A stretch of 64,000 nucleotides of DNA, taken from contig CM026397.1 of assembly GCA_014843695.1 (NCBI GenBank), positions 46,438,891-46,502,890 on the forward strand, given 5' to 3'. Below are positions 52,931 to 64,000 of this stretch, in pieces; the first letter of the stretch is position 1, and each line of letters opens with the position of its first letter. Origin of the DNA: Archivesica marissinica. Its lineage: Eukaryota > Mollusca > Bivalvia > Venerida > Vesicomyidae. A model generated the notes under the pieces. That model did no database searches, had not been told where the DNA came from, and worked only from the letters and a program-made list of their open reading frames with translations. The translations under genes and the position numbers were made by a program.

Positions 52931-53790
52931 TCAGACTTTATCTGCCAAGGGAGGTAATATAAAATTAGTGATGTCTGTCATTAAGTCATACTGTACATTG
53001 TAAGGTGGAGCCACTCCTCTACTAAACCTTAATAGCTGCATAGAGCTTCAAATTATATATTACACGATGTGACATTCATCCTACGCAGACTCATTATAGA
53101 CGTCCACAGCATGCCAATTACATGCTGCAAGTAAACGTAAACTGTATGTTACACGATGTAACATTTTGTACACATATATTATATGATTCTGTATTATTAT
53201 ACTTGACGGCATTAAAAATGCAACATTTCAGATTTTTATTTTCTATATAAATACTCTATGTTGCAAATATGTTTCTAGCGATGCACTTTAACTGCGAATT
53301 ATTACATGAAACTGTGAGAAATGGATTAATTTAGGCGATTGTCTAGTGCATAAACTGGCTTAATGAAATTAATAATGGTTGCGTTTCTATTGCGTTTAAG
53401 TATATATGTGTATGTGCATTTTACAATACACATGATGTCGCGTGGTCACAGTCTAAATATAGAAACACGTGTTCTGGGAATTAGACGCTGTAAATCGTTA
53501 CACGTTATATAGAAACACGTGTTCTGGGAATTACAAGGTATGGTACTTCTTTTACTACACAACCTCAACTCAACAGCATATAGCCATACACTCTCTGTGA
53601 TGTAACGTATGGTGCACACCACACTGGTATACTTCATAATCTCAATGGCGGCTTACACTCTCCGTAAAGTAACGTAGATTGTACATCACAAAACGTGACA
53701 CTTATTTTACAAAACATGAATATACATGTAGTCGTTCAAGCTCAGGCTAACGCTCACGTCATGTGATTCTTCTCTCTTTTTTATGGCGGT
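52931..53790. other. Intron sequence
   Basis: A 26-bp block (TATAGAAACACGTGTTCTGG) is duplicated near 53457 and 53508. No gene otherwise. Confidence 0.45.
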
Positions 53791-53887
53791 CGATTCAACA
53801 TTTAGAACTGAATGGCGGCCGATTCAACATTTAGAACTGAATGGCGGTCGATTCAACATTTAGAACTGAATGGCGGCCGATTCATTC
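53783..53887. repeat. Tandem repeat, 29-bp unit, about 3.5 copies
   Basis: The unit is ATGGCGGCCGATTCAACATT, TAGAACTGA. Confidence 0.9.
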
Positions 53888-54035
53888 ATATATTATTTAG
53901 CAGAACAGCTGGGCGCTACACATATTAAACTATGACATGCCTATGTTTTACACATATATGGAAGCATTAATAGATTTAATTTAATGAGTTCAAAATATAC
54001 GATGTATGAATTAAGATTTAATAACGTCATTTTAC

Positions 54036-54131
54036 CGTCATTTTTCCTCTGATGTGAATATGCTGCACCTCAAGTCTCACTGTAGGTCGACTTGGTCTCA
54101 GACCCACAGCATCACTATCTAAGCTTGCTTC
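54036..54131 (-). CDS. D-amino-acid/D-aspartate oxidase, penultimate exon
   Basis: 32 codons, phase 0 at both ends, acceptor TTAACAG and donor GTAAAA. It encodes EASLDSDAVGLRPSRPTVRL, with the family hallmark VGLRPxRxxVRLE whose arginine binds the substrate carboxylate, then EVQHIHIRGKMT. Confidence 0.93.
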
Positions 54132-54149
54132 CTGTTAATTTCACAAAGA

Positions 54150-54292
54150 ATATTTATGTAAAGCACCGACACGAGACCTTGGTTTAAAGTCCCATCTGAA
54201 AGACTATTTATTTTATTAGGGTCAGACCGTGGATCAAACCTGCGATCTCTGGGTTACCAGTCCAGCGTGTTACCACTGGATATTATAACATT
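54150..54292 (-). mobile_element. SINE family A, 5' part
   Basis: Minus-strand head and first body half (GGTTTGATCCACGG as B box, AAGGTCTCGTGTCGGTG). The 3' hairpin is missing. Confidence 0.7.
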
Positions 54293-54479
54293 GCCAAACA
54301 ATATATAGTGCAAAATGTATGCAGTCATATGTGCCATCACGTTTAATCACACAAACAGCCATTGATAAACTGCGACGTTCCAGTTATAGTAGTTGTGGAG
54401 TAAGACCGTGGATCTGTAGATGTGATATATCTTTGATGGAAGCCTTCGTATTTCGTGTTCATGTAATAATGATCATATA

Positions 54480-55147
54480 ATGTAGGTGTGCGTTTTCTAT
54501 GTCCTCTAGTATATAATGTAGGTGTGCATTTTCTATGTCCTCTTATGTCCTCTAGTATATAATGTTGGTCTGCGTTTTCTATGTCCTCTAGTATATAATG
54601 TAGGTGTGCGTTTTTTATGTCCTCTAGTATATAATGTAGGTGTGCGTTTTCTATGTCCTCTAGTATATAATGTAGGTGTGCGTTTTCTATGTCCTCTAGT
54701 ATATAATGTAGGTGTGCGTTTTCTATGTCCTCTAGTATATAATGTAGGTGTGCGTTTTCTATGTCCTCTAGTATATAATGTAGGTGTGCGTTTTCTATGT
54801 CCTCTAGTATATAATGTAGGTGTGCGTTTTCTATGTCCTCTAGTATATAATGTAGGTGTGCGTTTTCTATGTCCTCTAGTATATAATGTAGGTGTGCGTT
54901 TTCTATGTCCTCTAGTATATAATGTAGGTGTGCGTTTTCTATGTCCTCTAGTATATAATGTAGGTGTGCGTTTTCTATACCCTCTAGTGTATAATGTAGG
55001 TGTGCGTTTTCTATGTCCTCTAGTATATAATGTAGGTGTGCGTTTTCTATGTCCTCTAGTATATAATGTAGGTGTGCGTTTTCTATGTCCTCTAGTGTAT
55101 AATGTAGGTGTGCGTTTTCTATGTCCTCTACTATATAATGTAGGTGT
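54480..55147. repeat. Minisatellite, 36-bp unit, about 18 copies
   Basis: The unit is TATGTCCTCTAGTATATAAT, GTAGGTGTGCGTTTTC. A period divisible by three keeps a 219-codon frame open on one strand and 242 on the other; these are not genes. It lies in an oxidase intron. Confidence 0.97.
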
Positions 55148-55237
55148 GTCCTGTATTAATTCGACACACATACAGCGGTGAGAGGCCAGTGTAGCCAACA
55201 TACTTTTACATTCCGACAACGCAGCCACCCCAACTCT

Positions 55238-55500
55238 GTGTGTTTTACGTTTAATTATCAAAAAACTCTAGTGACACATATGAGAGAAGAGATTAGTCAT
55301 TTTAGATTTTGGAGGATAGTGCAATGATACAGACAGAGACACATTCCAGAGTCTCCTCTGGTTCTTTTACGGGCATCGTGTAAAGCACCGACACTAGACC
55401 TCGGTTTAACGTCCCATCTGAAAGACGGTCAGACGGGGGATCGAACCTGCGATCCCTGGATTACCAGTCCAGCGTGTTACCACTGGACTACAGATCCGCC
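55238..55500 (-). mobile_element. tRNA-derived SINE, family A
   Basis: Minus-strand copy with head GTAGTCCAGTGGTAACACG and B box AGGTTCGATCCCC. The 3' hairpin is damaged (TCATATGTGTCACTAGAG region). Confidence 0.8.
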
Positions 55501-55616
55501 TGTGCCACCTCAACCTAAATTTGAGCTTTCTTTATACACTGTGTTGTTATTCATTAATAATCAACCAGTCATCACATATTGTCATTTATCCTACCTTCAT
55601 GCGAAATAACGTACAA

Positions 55617-55810
55617 AAACGGCCTGCCTAATAAATTTTGCTTTATTAGTCAGTGCCTAATAAAGCTTTCATGACGTCATAGGGCTAACCGTGGATATAA
55701 ATAGAAATATCAATGCGCAACATATTACCAAGTGCGTAGCGAGTTTGTAAGCTGTCATGGCTAGTTTGTTTGTTTTTGTGTCGGGTGCACACTCAGAATG
55801 TAGGATAAAT
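55617..55810. other. Sequence flanking the inverted repeat, with CRE-like site
   Basis: A TAATAAATTTTGCTTTATTA small palindrome, a TGACGTCA site (55673-55680) and a TATAAATA (about 55697) lie in a row. They could belong to a larger foldback element. Promoter function is unproven. Confidence 0.3.
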
Positions 55811-55953
55811 AGAATATTAGGTTACTGTCTTATAATTTTTAATTTATTTGGCTCGTCTCCGAAAAAATACAAGGCTCGGCAGAGCGTCGCCTTGTATTTT
55901 TTCTCCGACTCACCTAATAAATTAAAATTTATAAGACAGTAACCTAATATTCT
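55811..55953. mobile_element. Foldback / palindromic element
   Basis: Arms of about 65 bp beginning AGAATATTAGGTTACTGTC and ending with its reverse complement are almost identical, separated by a loop of roughly 13 bp (around TCGGCAGAGCG). Inner arm pieces AAAAAATACAAGGC/GCCTTGTATTTTTT pair exactly. No target duplication is certain. It lies in an oxidase intron. Confidence 0.8.
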
Positions 55954-56077
55954 CTATATATAGCGTGGAGTTGAGAAAAAATGTGTTTTTAAAATAAAGC
56001 TGAGACAACGACGCTAAGAAGACACCGATGGGAATGGAATCGAACAATCTGTAATGGAACACTATTCCTGTATTTTT

Positions 56078-56222
56078 CATTTCAGAGTTCGCTTCCAGCT
56101 GTAGCCGTTGTGAGTGTGTCGTTAGGCATTAAAGTCCACATTGCCTCTTCTCTCTCCCTTGTGGTGATATATTCCATTAGGAATGAGTTTTTTTGCAATC
56201 GAGCTAAAATAAATTTGTATAC
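56078..56222 (+). mobile_element. SINE family B, diverged copy
   Basis: GTGTCGTTAGGCATT, TATTCCATTAGGAATGAG and TCGAGCTAAAATAAATTTG followed by TATACACTA match the family body and tail; the head is poor. Confidence 0.65.
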
Positions 56223-56244
56223 ACTAAGCTAGATCATAGTGATA

Positions 56245-56463
56245 TTCTGTGGCAAACATAGGTCGTAGCCGAGTGGTTGCGAGTTCGAACTCCACCAAAA
56301 CTATGGTTATAGTGTCATTAGGCAATACCCGCTTGTCTCTCACTTTTGGTGATGGATTCCACCAGGAATGAGGTCTCGAGACCGATTAAATTAATGTTGT
56401 ATATAGGAATTGGTTTAGCAATCGTTTTGCAATCGAACGTAATGCACTTTTTATAAACTAACA
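56245..56463 (+). mobile_element. tRNA-derived SINE, family B
   Basis: Head with GTAGCCGAGTGGTTGCGAG, body GTCATTAGGCAAT and TGATGGATTCCACCAGG, tail TTTTTATAAACTA. It stands in tandem after another copy and just before the oxidase exon donor. Confidence 0.7.
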
Positions 56464-56492
56464 AGATATAATTGGTGTGGACGTAAACTCAC

Positions 56493-56610
56493 CCGGACAC
56501 TTGGTACATATTTGATGCAGTTGTCCCATATTGTTTTCTTGTCAGTTTGACTGACCTCCGTATTCCAGTCGCCCTCGTACTTCACACCACCCAAAACTAC
56601 GTAGTTTGCC
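56493..56610 (-). CDS. D-amino-acid/D-aspartate oxidase, third-last exon
   Basis: Acceptor TTTTACCAG and donor GTGAGT. It gives ANYVVLGGVKYEGDWN then EVSQTDKKTIWDNCIKYVPSVR; the pattern VLGGxxxxGDWN...I...C....PS is typical of the family just before VGLRP. One base completes a codon from an upstream exon that I could not find up to the satellite at 59 kb, so the FAD-binding N-terminus is outside the window or undetected. A 24-bp duplication (GTTTGCCCTGGTAAAACAAG) repeats the acceptor region upstream, giving two possible acceptors. Confidence 0.9.
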
Positions 56611-56929
56611 CTGGTAAAACAAGAACAAGTTTGCCCTGGTAAAACAAGAAAAGTCGAAATAGAAGGAACACAGAACATTCAAATATATTTTTACTTGTTG
56701 AGATGGTTACAAAACAGTATAGTTGTGGAACCTATGCTCAGCGTAAATCCAACATATAATGACCAGTATAAAATGTTAATTGCACTTGCCGTATATTATT
56801 ATTTTCTTTAGTCGTGAAAACAACTTTCAAAAAACTCTTGTTTACAGTTTTAGCTTCATTACGTGACCTTGTTTCTTAATACAGCTATCGCAACGGTGTC
56901 GGGTCGGCACACGTTTATATAGGGAACTC

Positions 56930-57115
56930 AATACTTGTATGTTTATTACCAACAGCCTATGTATTATGGCGACAATCCAGCGTACGCGATTTGATAGGAC
57001 ACATATTATTCATTAATCTGAAAAGTTTAACATTTCCAGTATTAAGTAACTGCTCCCACACACTGTCAAATGCTTTCGAAAAATCAACGTACGCACAATG
57101 CGGTTACTTTTTTTG
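56930..57115 (-). pseudogene. LINE reverse transcriptase fragment (motif A)
   Basis: The minus strand reads CAYVDFSKAFDSVWEQLL, the FSKAFDxV motif of LINE reverse transcriptases, then LFRLMNNMCPIKSRTL. It is short and ends in stops. Confidence 0.75.
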
Positions 57116-57409
57116 TTTTAGACTCGTATCGATCAGTCATTAATAGTATTACTATGGGTATTACATGTAAGGACACCAGCTTGGATTTAAGTTCGTATAG
57201 GCTACGATTTACACTTATATACTGGGTCAGTACAGGAGTTACCTTGTACTATCCCAACTCTTATATTCTAAAATCTAGTTAGAAGGATGGCGTGCAATTG
57301 GAAAGACTGTTTAACTGTTTAACTCCTTAAACACGGTACTGTGCAAATACATTTTAATGTCATAATAATTATATGTTGTCTAACTGAATCAGTCTGCAGA
57401 CTCGTGATA

Positions 57410-57645
57410 TAGATTCAGTCCTCAACATCATGTATAATTATGTTCCTTGTATGTATACGTTTGTGTGTGTGTATGTATGTGTGTACTGCTGTATATGTGT
57501 GTGTGTATGTATGTGTGCATATATATATAACGCATTGTATATTCTGTAAATATGTGTGCTCCTGTGTAATTTGTATATTCGTATATGTAAATATTTACTG
57601 TTGTGCTCTCCTATAATTGGAGGAAATAAAAGTTATTATTATTGG
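57410..57645 (+). mobile_element. LINE 3' untranslated end
   Basis: GT-rich sequence ends in the CTCCTATAATTGGAGG hairpin and AAATAAAAGTTATTATTATT. It matches the tail of the LINE at 11610-12600, so it is the 3' end of a related copy. Confidence 0.55.
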
Positions 57646-57870
57646 TTACCTAGCTGAACATGTGAATGGGTTTGGTCATATCAATCGTAAAGGAACATCT
57701 TTTACTGTCCACCACTAGATTTGTGGACATATTACGGTTTTCGACAAAGCTGAGTTTTGATTTTTTTGGTGAAGATCTTGAGCCATATAGATATATCAGC
57801 TTTCCCCTGTGACTACTGTGGATTTAGGGTAAGTGACTTATAGGGATAGAAGTAAGATAGGTTGAAATAC
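57646..57870. other. No gene recognised
   Basis: Nothing supported. Confidence 0.4.
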
Positions 57871-57879
57871 ACAGATAGA

Positions 57880-58108
57880 AGTAAGAAGTAATTCCATGGG
57901 CACGTGTCCATCATAGAGGAACTGATGGTTAATAGTGTGTCCTGTATATATCCCACGAAGAAGTAATTCCATGGGCACGTGTCCATCATAGAGGAACTGA
58001 TGGTTAATAGTGTGTCCTGTATATATCCCACGAAGAAGTAATTCCATGGGCACGTGTCCATCATAGAGGAACTGACGGCTAATAGTGTGTCCTGTATATA
58101 TCCCACGA
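57880..58108. repeat. Tandem repeat, 75-bp unit, 3 copies
   Basis: The unit has GAAGAAGTAATTCCATGGGC, ACGTGTCCATCATAGAGG and TGTGTCCTGTATATATCCC. Confidence 0.95.
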
Positions 58109-58174
58109 TCCCCATTATACAATCATTATTACAAAATAAAAATTTACAATGCACATATTCATTAGTTGTAGTGA

Positions 58175-58872
58175 CAAGCTCTAGTAACATACGCTCTAAT
58201 AACACACACTCTAATGACACATGCTCTAGAAACACCAGCTCTAGTGACACAAGCTCTAGTGACACAAGGTCTAGTGACACACACTCTAATGACACACACT
58301 CTAATGACACATGCTCTAGAAACACCAGCTCTAGTGACACAAGCTCTAGTGACACAAGCTCTAGAAACACCAGCTCTAGTGACACAAGCTCTAGAAACAC
58401 AAGCTCTAGTGACACAAGCTCTAGTGACACATGCTCTAGAAACACAAGCTCTAGTGACACAAGCTCTATTGACGCACACTCTAGATACACAAGCTTTAGT
58501 GACACAAGCTCTAGAAACACCAGCTCTAGTGACACACGCTCTAGAAACACAAGCTCTAGTGACACACGCTCTAGAAACACAAGCTCTAGTGACACAAGCT
58601 CTAGAAACACAAGCTCTAGTGACACAAGCTCTAGTGACACACACTCTAGAAACACAAGCTCTAGTGACACACGCTCTAGAAACACAAGCTCTAGTGACAC
58701 AAGCTCTAGAAACACAAGCTCTAGTGACACAAGCTCTAGTGACACACACTCTAGAAACACAAGCTCTAGTGACACAAGCTCTAGTGACACAAGCTCTAGT
58801 GACACACACTCTAGAAACACAAGCTCTAGTGACACAAGCTCTAGAAACACAAGCTATAGTGACACAAACTGG
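58175..58872. repeat. Minisatellite, 15-bp unit, about 46 copies
   Basis: The unit is CTCTAGTGACACAAG with the variant CTCTAGAAACACAAG. Period 15 leaves four frames open (237-345 codons) on both strands; the encoded repeats are pentapeptides of no known type. Confidence 0.97.
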
Positions 58873-58924
58873 TGCACGCTCTAATATAGCTGGACTATCT
58901 ATGTACACGCATACCATATATATT

Positions 58925-59065
58925 TGAGGATACTCTAGAATGGTCTGTATCATGCACTATCCTCCAAAATCTAAAATGACGAGACTCTTCAGGAGGCGTC
59001 GCTCAAATGGGCAACAGGTAGCGACGATAAATAAATGCAAAACACACACAAACACACACACTGTC
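58925..59065 (+). mobile_element. SINE family A 3' half
   Basis: CACTATCCTCCAAAATC, hairpin GGCGTCGCTCAAATGGGC and GTAGCGACGATAAATAAA, then (AC)n. Confidence 0.75.
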
Positions 59066-59224
59066 CATAGAAAATAATACTAACGAAGGGAGTATGTATG
59101 TCACGTCATCTTGTCCACTGCAAATAAGGAAATGTTTTATCCAAGGAGCCATTGCCTGTGTAAAAGATAAAATAAATACCTATATATTGGTTTTTGCGCC
59201 CCCGCCATTTAACAGGGTACTATT

Positions 59225-62200
59225 TGTTAACAAAGTGAGATCATGAGGGGTCATATAGACGGGTCAGTGTTGCAGTGGACATCGTGAGGGGCCATATAGA
59301 CGTGTCAGTGTTGCAGTGGACATCGTGAGGGGTCATATAGACGGGTCAGTGTTCCAGTGGACATCGTGAGGGGCCATATAGACAGGAAGTGTTCTAGTGG
59401 ACATCGTGAGGGGCCATATAGACGGGTCAGTCTTCCAGTGGACATCGTGAGGGGCCATATAGACGTGTCAGTGGACATTGTGAGGGGTCATATAGACGGA
59501 TCAGTGTTGCAGTGGAGATCGTGAGGGGCCATACAGACGTGTCAGTGTTCTAGTGGACATCATGATGGGTCACATAAATGGGTCAGTCTTCCAGTGGACA
59601 TCGTGAGGGGTCATATAGACGGGTCAGTGTTCCAGTGGACATCATGAGGGGCCATATAGACGGGTCAGTGGACATCGTAAGGGGCCATATAGACGGATAA
59701 GTGTTCCAGTGGACATCGTGAGGGGCCATATAGACAGGTCAGTGTTCCAGTGGACATCGTGAGGGGCCATATAGACAGGTCAGTGTTCCAGTGGACATCG
59801 TGAGGGGCCATATAGACGGGTCAGTGTTACAGTGGACATCATGAGGGGTCATATAGACGTGTCAGTGTTGCAGTGGACATCATGAGGGGTCATATAGACG
59901 GATCAGTGTTGCAGTGGACATCGTGAGGGGCCATATAGACGGATCAGTGTTCCAGTGGACATCGTGAGGGGCCATATAGACGGGTCAGTTTCAGTGGACA
60001 TCGTGAGGGGCCATATAGACGTGTCAGTGGACATCTGAGGGGTCATATAGACGGTCAGTGTTGCAGTGGAATCTGAGGGGCCATAAGACGTCAGTGTTAG
60101 TGGACATCTGAGGGCAATAAGGGTCAGTTTCCAGTGGACATCGTGAGGGGTCATATAGACGGGTCAGTGTTCCAGTGGACATCGTGAGGGGCCATATAGA
60201 CGGTCAGTGTTCCAGTGGACATCGTGAGGGGCCATATAGACGGGTCAGTGTTCCAGTGGACATCGTGAGGGGCCATATAGACGGATCAGTGTTACAGTGG
60301 ACATCATGAGGGGTCATATAGACGTGTCAGTGTTGCAGTGGACATCATGAGGGGTCATATAGACGGATCAGTGTTGCAGTGGACATCGTGAGGGGCCATA
60401 TAGACGGATCAGTGTTCCAGTGGACATCGTGAGGGGCATATAGACGGATAGTGTTCCAGTGGACATCGTGAGAGGTCATATAGACGGGTCAGTGTTGCAG
60501 TGGACATCGTGAGGGGCCATATAGACGGGTCAGTGTTGCAGTGGACATCGTGAGGGGTCATATAGACGGGTCAGTGTTCCAGTGGACATCGTGAGGGGCC
60601 ATATAGACGGGAAGTGTTCTAGTGGACATCGTGAGGGGCCATATAGACGGGTCAGTCTTCCAGTGGACATCGTGAGGGGTCATATAGACGGGTCAGTGTT
60701 CCAGTGGACATCGTGAGGGGTCATATAGACGGATCAGTGTTCCAGTGGACATCGTGAGGGGTCATATAGACGGATCAGTCTTCCAGTGGACATCGTGAGG
60801 GGTCATATAGATGGGTCAGTCTTCCAGTGGACATCGTGAGGGGCCATATAGACGGGTCAGTGGACATCGTGAGGGGTCATATAGACGGATCAGTGTTCCA
60901 GTGGACATCGTGAGGGGCCATATAGACGGATCAGTCTTCCAGTGGACATCGTGAGGGGTCATATAGATGGGTCAGTGTTCCAGTGGACATCGTGAGGGGT
61001 CATATAGATGGGTCAGTGTTCCAGTGGACATCGTGAGGTGCCATATAGACGGATCAGTCTTCCAGTGGACATCGTGAGGGGTCATATAGACGGATCAGTG
61101 TTCCAGTGGACATCGTGAGGGGTCATATAGACGGGAAGTGTTCCAGTGGACATCGTGAGGGGTCATATAGACGGGAAGTGGTCCAGTGGGCATCATGAGG
61201 GGTCATATAGACGGGTCAGTGTTGCAGTGGACATCGTGAGGGGCCATATAGACGTGTCAGTGTTGCAGTGGACATCGTGAGGGGTCATATAGACGGGTCA
61301 GTGTTCCAGTGGACATCGTGAGGGGCCATATAGACAGGAAGTGTTCTAGTGGACATCGTGAGGGGCCATATAGACGGGTCAGTCTTCCAGTGGACATCGT
61401 GAGGGGCCATATAGACGTGTCAGTGGACATTGTGAGGGGTCATATAGACGGATCAGTGTTGCAGTGGAGATCGTGAGGGGCCATACAGACGTGTCAGTGT
61501 TCTAGTGGACATCATGATGGGTCACATAAATGGGTCAGTCTTCCAGTGGACATCGTGAGGGGTCATATAGACGGGTCAGTGTTCCAGTGGACATCATGAG
61601 GGGCCATATAGACGGGTCAGTGGACATCGTAAGGGGCCATATAGACGGATAAGTGTTCCAGTGGACATCGTGAGGGGTCATATAGACGGGAAGTGTTCCA
61701 GTGGACATCGTGAGGGGTCATATAGACGGGAAGTGTTCCAGTGGACATCGTGAGGGGTCATATAGACGGGTCAGTGTTCCAGTGGACATCGTGAGGGGTC
61801 ATATAGACGTGTCAGTGTTGCAGTGGACATCGTGAGGGGTCATATAGACGGGTCAGTGTTCCAGTGGACATCGTGAGGGGCCATATAGACGGAGTGTTCC
61901 AGTGGACATCGTGAGGGGCATATAGACGGGTCAGTCTTCCAGTGGACATCGTGAGGGGCCATATAGACGCAACAACAAAACACAAACAGGGGCCATACAG
62001 ACGGTCAGTGTTCTAGTGGACATCATGAGGGTCACATAAGGGTCAGTGTTCCAGTGGACATCGTGAGGGGTCATATAGACGGGTCAGTGTTCCAGTGGAC
62101 ATCGTGAGGGGCCATATAGACGGTACAAAACAGTCAGTGTTCAGTGGACATCGTGAGGGGCCATATAGACGGGTCAGTGTTCCAGTGGACATCGTGAGGG

Positions 62201-64000
62201 GCATATAGACGGTCAGTGTTCCAGTGGACATCGTGAGGGGTCATATAGACGGGTCAGTGTTCCAGTGGACATCGTGAGGGGCCATATAGACGGGTCAGTG
62301 TTCCAGTGGACATCGTGAGGGGTCATATAGACGGATCAGTGTTCCAGTGGACATCGTGAGGGGCCATATAGACGGGTCAGTGTTCCAGTGGACATCGTGA
62401 GGGGTCATATAGACGGGTCAGTGTTCCAGTGGACATCGTGAGGGGTCATATAGACGGGTCAGTGTTCCAGTGGACATCGTGAGGGGCCATATAGACGGTC
62501 AGTTTCCAGTGGACATCTGAGCAATAACGCATGACATGAGGGGCCATATAGACGTGTCAGTGTTCCAGTGGACATCGTGAGGGGCCATATAGACGGGTCA
62601 GTGTTCCAGTGGACATCGTGAGGGGCCATATAGACGGGTCAGTGTTCCAGTGGACATCGTGAGGGTCATATAGACGTCGTTTCAGTGGACATCGTGAGGG
62701 GCCATATAGACGGTCAGTGTTCCAGTGGACATCGTGAGGGGTCATATAGACGGGTCAGTGTTCCAGTGGACATCGTGAGGGGTCATATAGACGGGTCAGT
62801 GTTCCAGTGGACATCGTGAGGGGTCATATAGACGGGTCAGTGTTCCAGTGGACATCGTGAGGGGTCATATAGACGGGTCAGTGTTCCAGTGGACATCGTG
62901 AGGGGCCATATAGACGGGAAGTGTTCCAGTGGACATCGTGAGGGGCCATATAGACGGGTCAGTGTTCCAGTGGACATCGTGAGGGGTCATATAGACGGGT
63001 CAGTGTTCCAGTGGACATCGTGAGGGGTCATATAGACGGATCAGTGTTCCAGTGGACATCGTGAGGGGTCATATAGACGGATCAGTGTTCCAGTGGACAT
63101 CGTGAGGGGTCATATAGACGGGTCAGTGTTCCAGTGGACATCGTGAGGGGTCATATAGACGGGTCAGTGTTCCAGTGGACATCGTGAGGGGCCATATAGA
63201 CGGATCAGTGTTACAGTGGACATCATGAGGGGTCATATAGACGTGTCAGTGTTCCAGTGGACATCGTGAGGGGTCATATAGACGGATCAGTGTTCCAGTG
63301 GACATCGTGAGGGGCCATATAGACGGATCAGTGTTCCAGTGGACATCGTGAGGGGTCATATAGACGGATCAGTGTTCCAGTGGACATCGTGAGGGGTCAT
63401 ATAGACGGGTCAGTGTTGCAGTGGACATCGTGAGGGGCCATATAGACGGGTCAGTGTTGCAGTGGACATCGTGAGGGGTCATATAGACGGGTCAGTGTTC
63501 CAGTGGACATCGTGAGGGGCCATATAGACGGGAAGTGTTCTAGTGGACATCGTGAGGGGCCATATAGACGGGTCAGTGTTCCAGTGGACATCGTGAGGGG
63601 TCATATAGACGGGTCAGTGTTCCAGTGGACATCGTGAGGGGTCATATAGACGGATCAGTGTTCCAGTGGACATCGTGAGGGGTCATATAGACGGATCAGT
63701 CTTCCAGTGGACATCGTGAGGGGTCATATAGATGGGTCAGTGTTCCAGTGGACATCGTGAGGGGCCATATAGACGTGTCAGTGTTGCAGTGGACATCGTG
63801 AGGGGTCATATAGACGGGTCAGTGTTCCAGTGGACATCGTGAGGGGCCATATAGACGGGTCAGTCTTCCAGTGGACATCGTGAGGGGCCATATAGACGTG
63901 TCAGTGGACATCGTGAGGGGTCATATAGACGGATCAGTGTTGCAGTGGAGATCGTGAGGGGCCATACAGACGTGTCAGTGTTCTAGTGGACATCATGATG
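59225..64000. repeat. Satellite-like array, 41-bp unit, more than 110 copies, runs off the window
   Basis: The unit is ACATCGTGAGGGG(T/C)CATA, TAGACGGGTCAGTG and TTCCAGTGG. Half-length units (GACGGGTCAGTGGACATC) recur. Blocks near 59270-59700 reappear near 61220-61650 and again near 63780-64000, about 1.95 and 2.48 kb apart. Ragged patches at 60040-60130, 61960-62040 and 62500-62530 look like poor consensus. Confidence 0.98.

Noticed and set aside
54522..55261. Frames of 219 and 242 codons on opposite strands
   Set aside because: Caused by the 36-bp array with a period divisible by three.
55673..55760. CRE, TATA-like box and ATG as a promoter for a 61-codon gene
   Set aside because: The frame runs through the palindrome and resembles no protein; it lies inside an oxidase intron.
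57813..58953. Four overlapping frames of 237-345 codons
   Set aside because: All come from the 15-bp array; no start context, domain or splice evidence.

Overview
The window looks like nuclear DNA of an animal, most likely a lophotrochozoan and plausibly a bivalve mollusc. Genes are split by introns with GT/AG borders. Both recognisable host genes are animal types (a HELZ2-like helicase/RNase and a peroxisomal D-amino-acid oxidase). The rest is AT-rich DNA crowded with tRNA-headed SINEs, LINE remnants, a gypsy LTR element, a Tc1 transposon, MITEs and about twenty unrelated tandem arrays. The species cannot be fixed from the sequence. Two runs of exactly 1000 N (24053-25052, 40956-41955) are scaffold gaps of nominal size.

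Layout: 1-2882 is the 3' end of a Ty3/gypsy retrotransposon (integrase, polypurine tract, LTR). 4.6-23.3 kb on the minus strand holds ten consecutive exons of a HELZ2-like gene: one 3.6-kb exon with an RNB (RNase II/R) domain, then nine small exons that together give a complete UPF1-type SF1 helicase and a stop codon. I rebuilt the splice borders by hand. All phases agree except for one missing base in the exon at 12918-13293. Nearly every intron carries its own minisatellite or SINE, and one 101-bp minisatellite has copied most of an exon plus its splice donor. 28.7-37.5 kb on the same strand has five more phase-compatible exons, one resembling the TRADD-N-like domain of animal immune proteins and one a TPR-like helical hairpin. 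They may be the 5' part of the same gene, but a gap lies between. Decayed LINEs fill the space around them.

42-52 kb is mostly tandem arrays (37, 33, 60 and 41 bp units) around an intact-looking Tc1/mariner (DD34E) transposon at 44374-45890 and a GC-rich LINE 3' end. 52.5-56.6 kb on the minus strand carries the last three exons of a D-amino-acid/D-aspartate oxidase gene, including the FAD-binding C-terminal signature and a peroxisomal AKL terminus. From 59.2 kb to the end lies a 41-bp satellite-like array of more than 100 copies that leaves the window.

The two host genes do not form a functional unit with each other. The most interesting signals are the exon captured by a minisatellite, the frameshift in the helicase exon, the possible TRADD-N/TPR/RNB/helicase architecture, and a SINE family whose 3' hairpin matches that of a local LINE with compensatory base changes.
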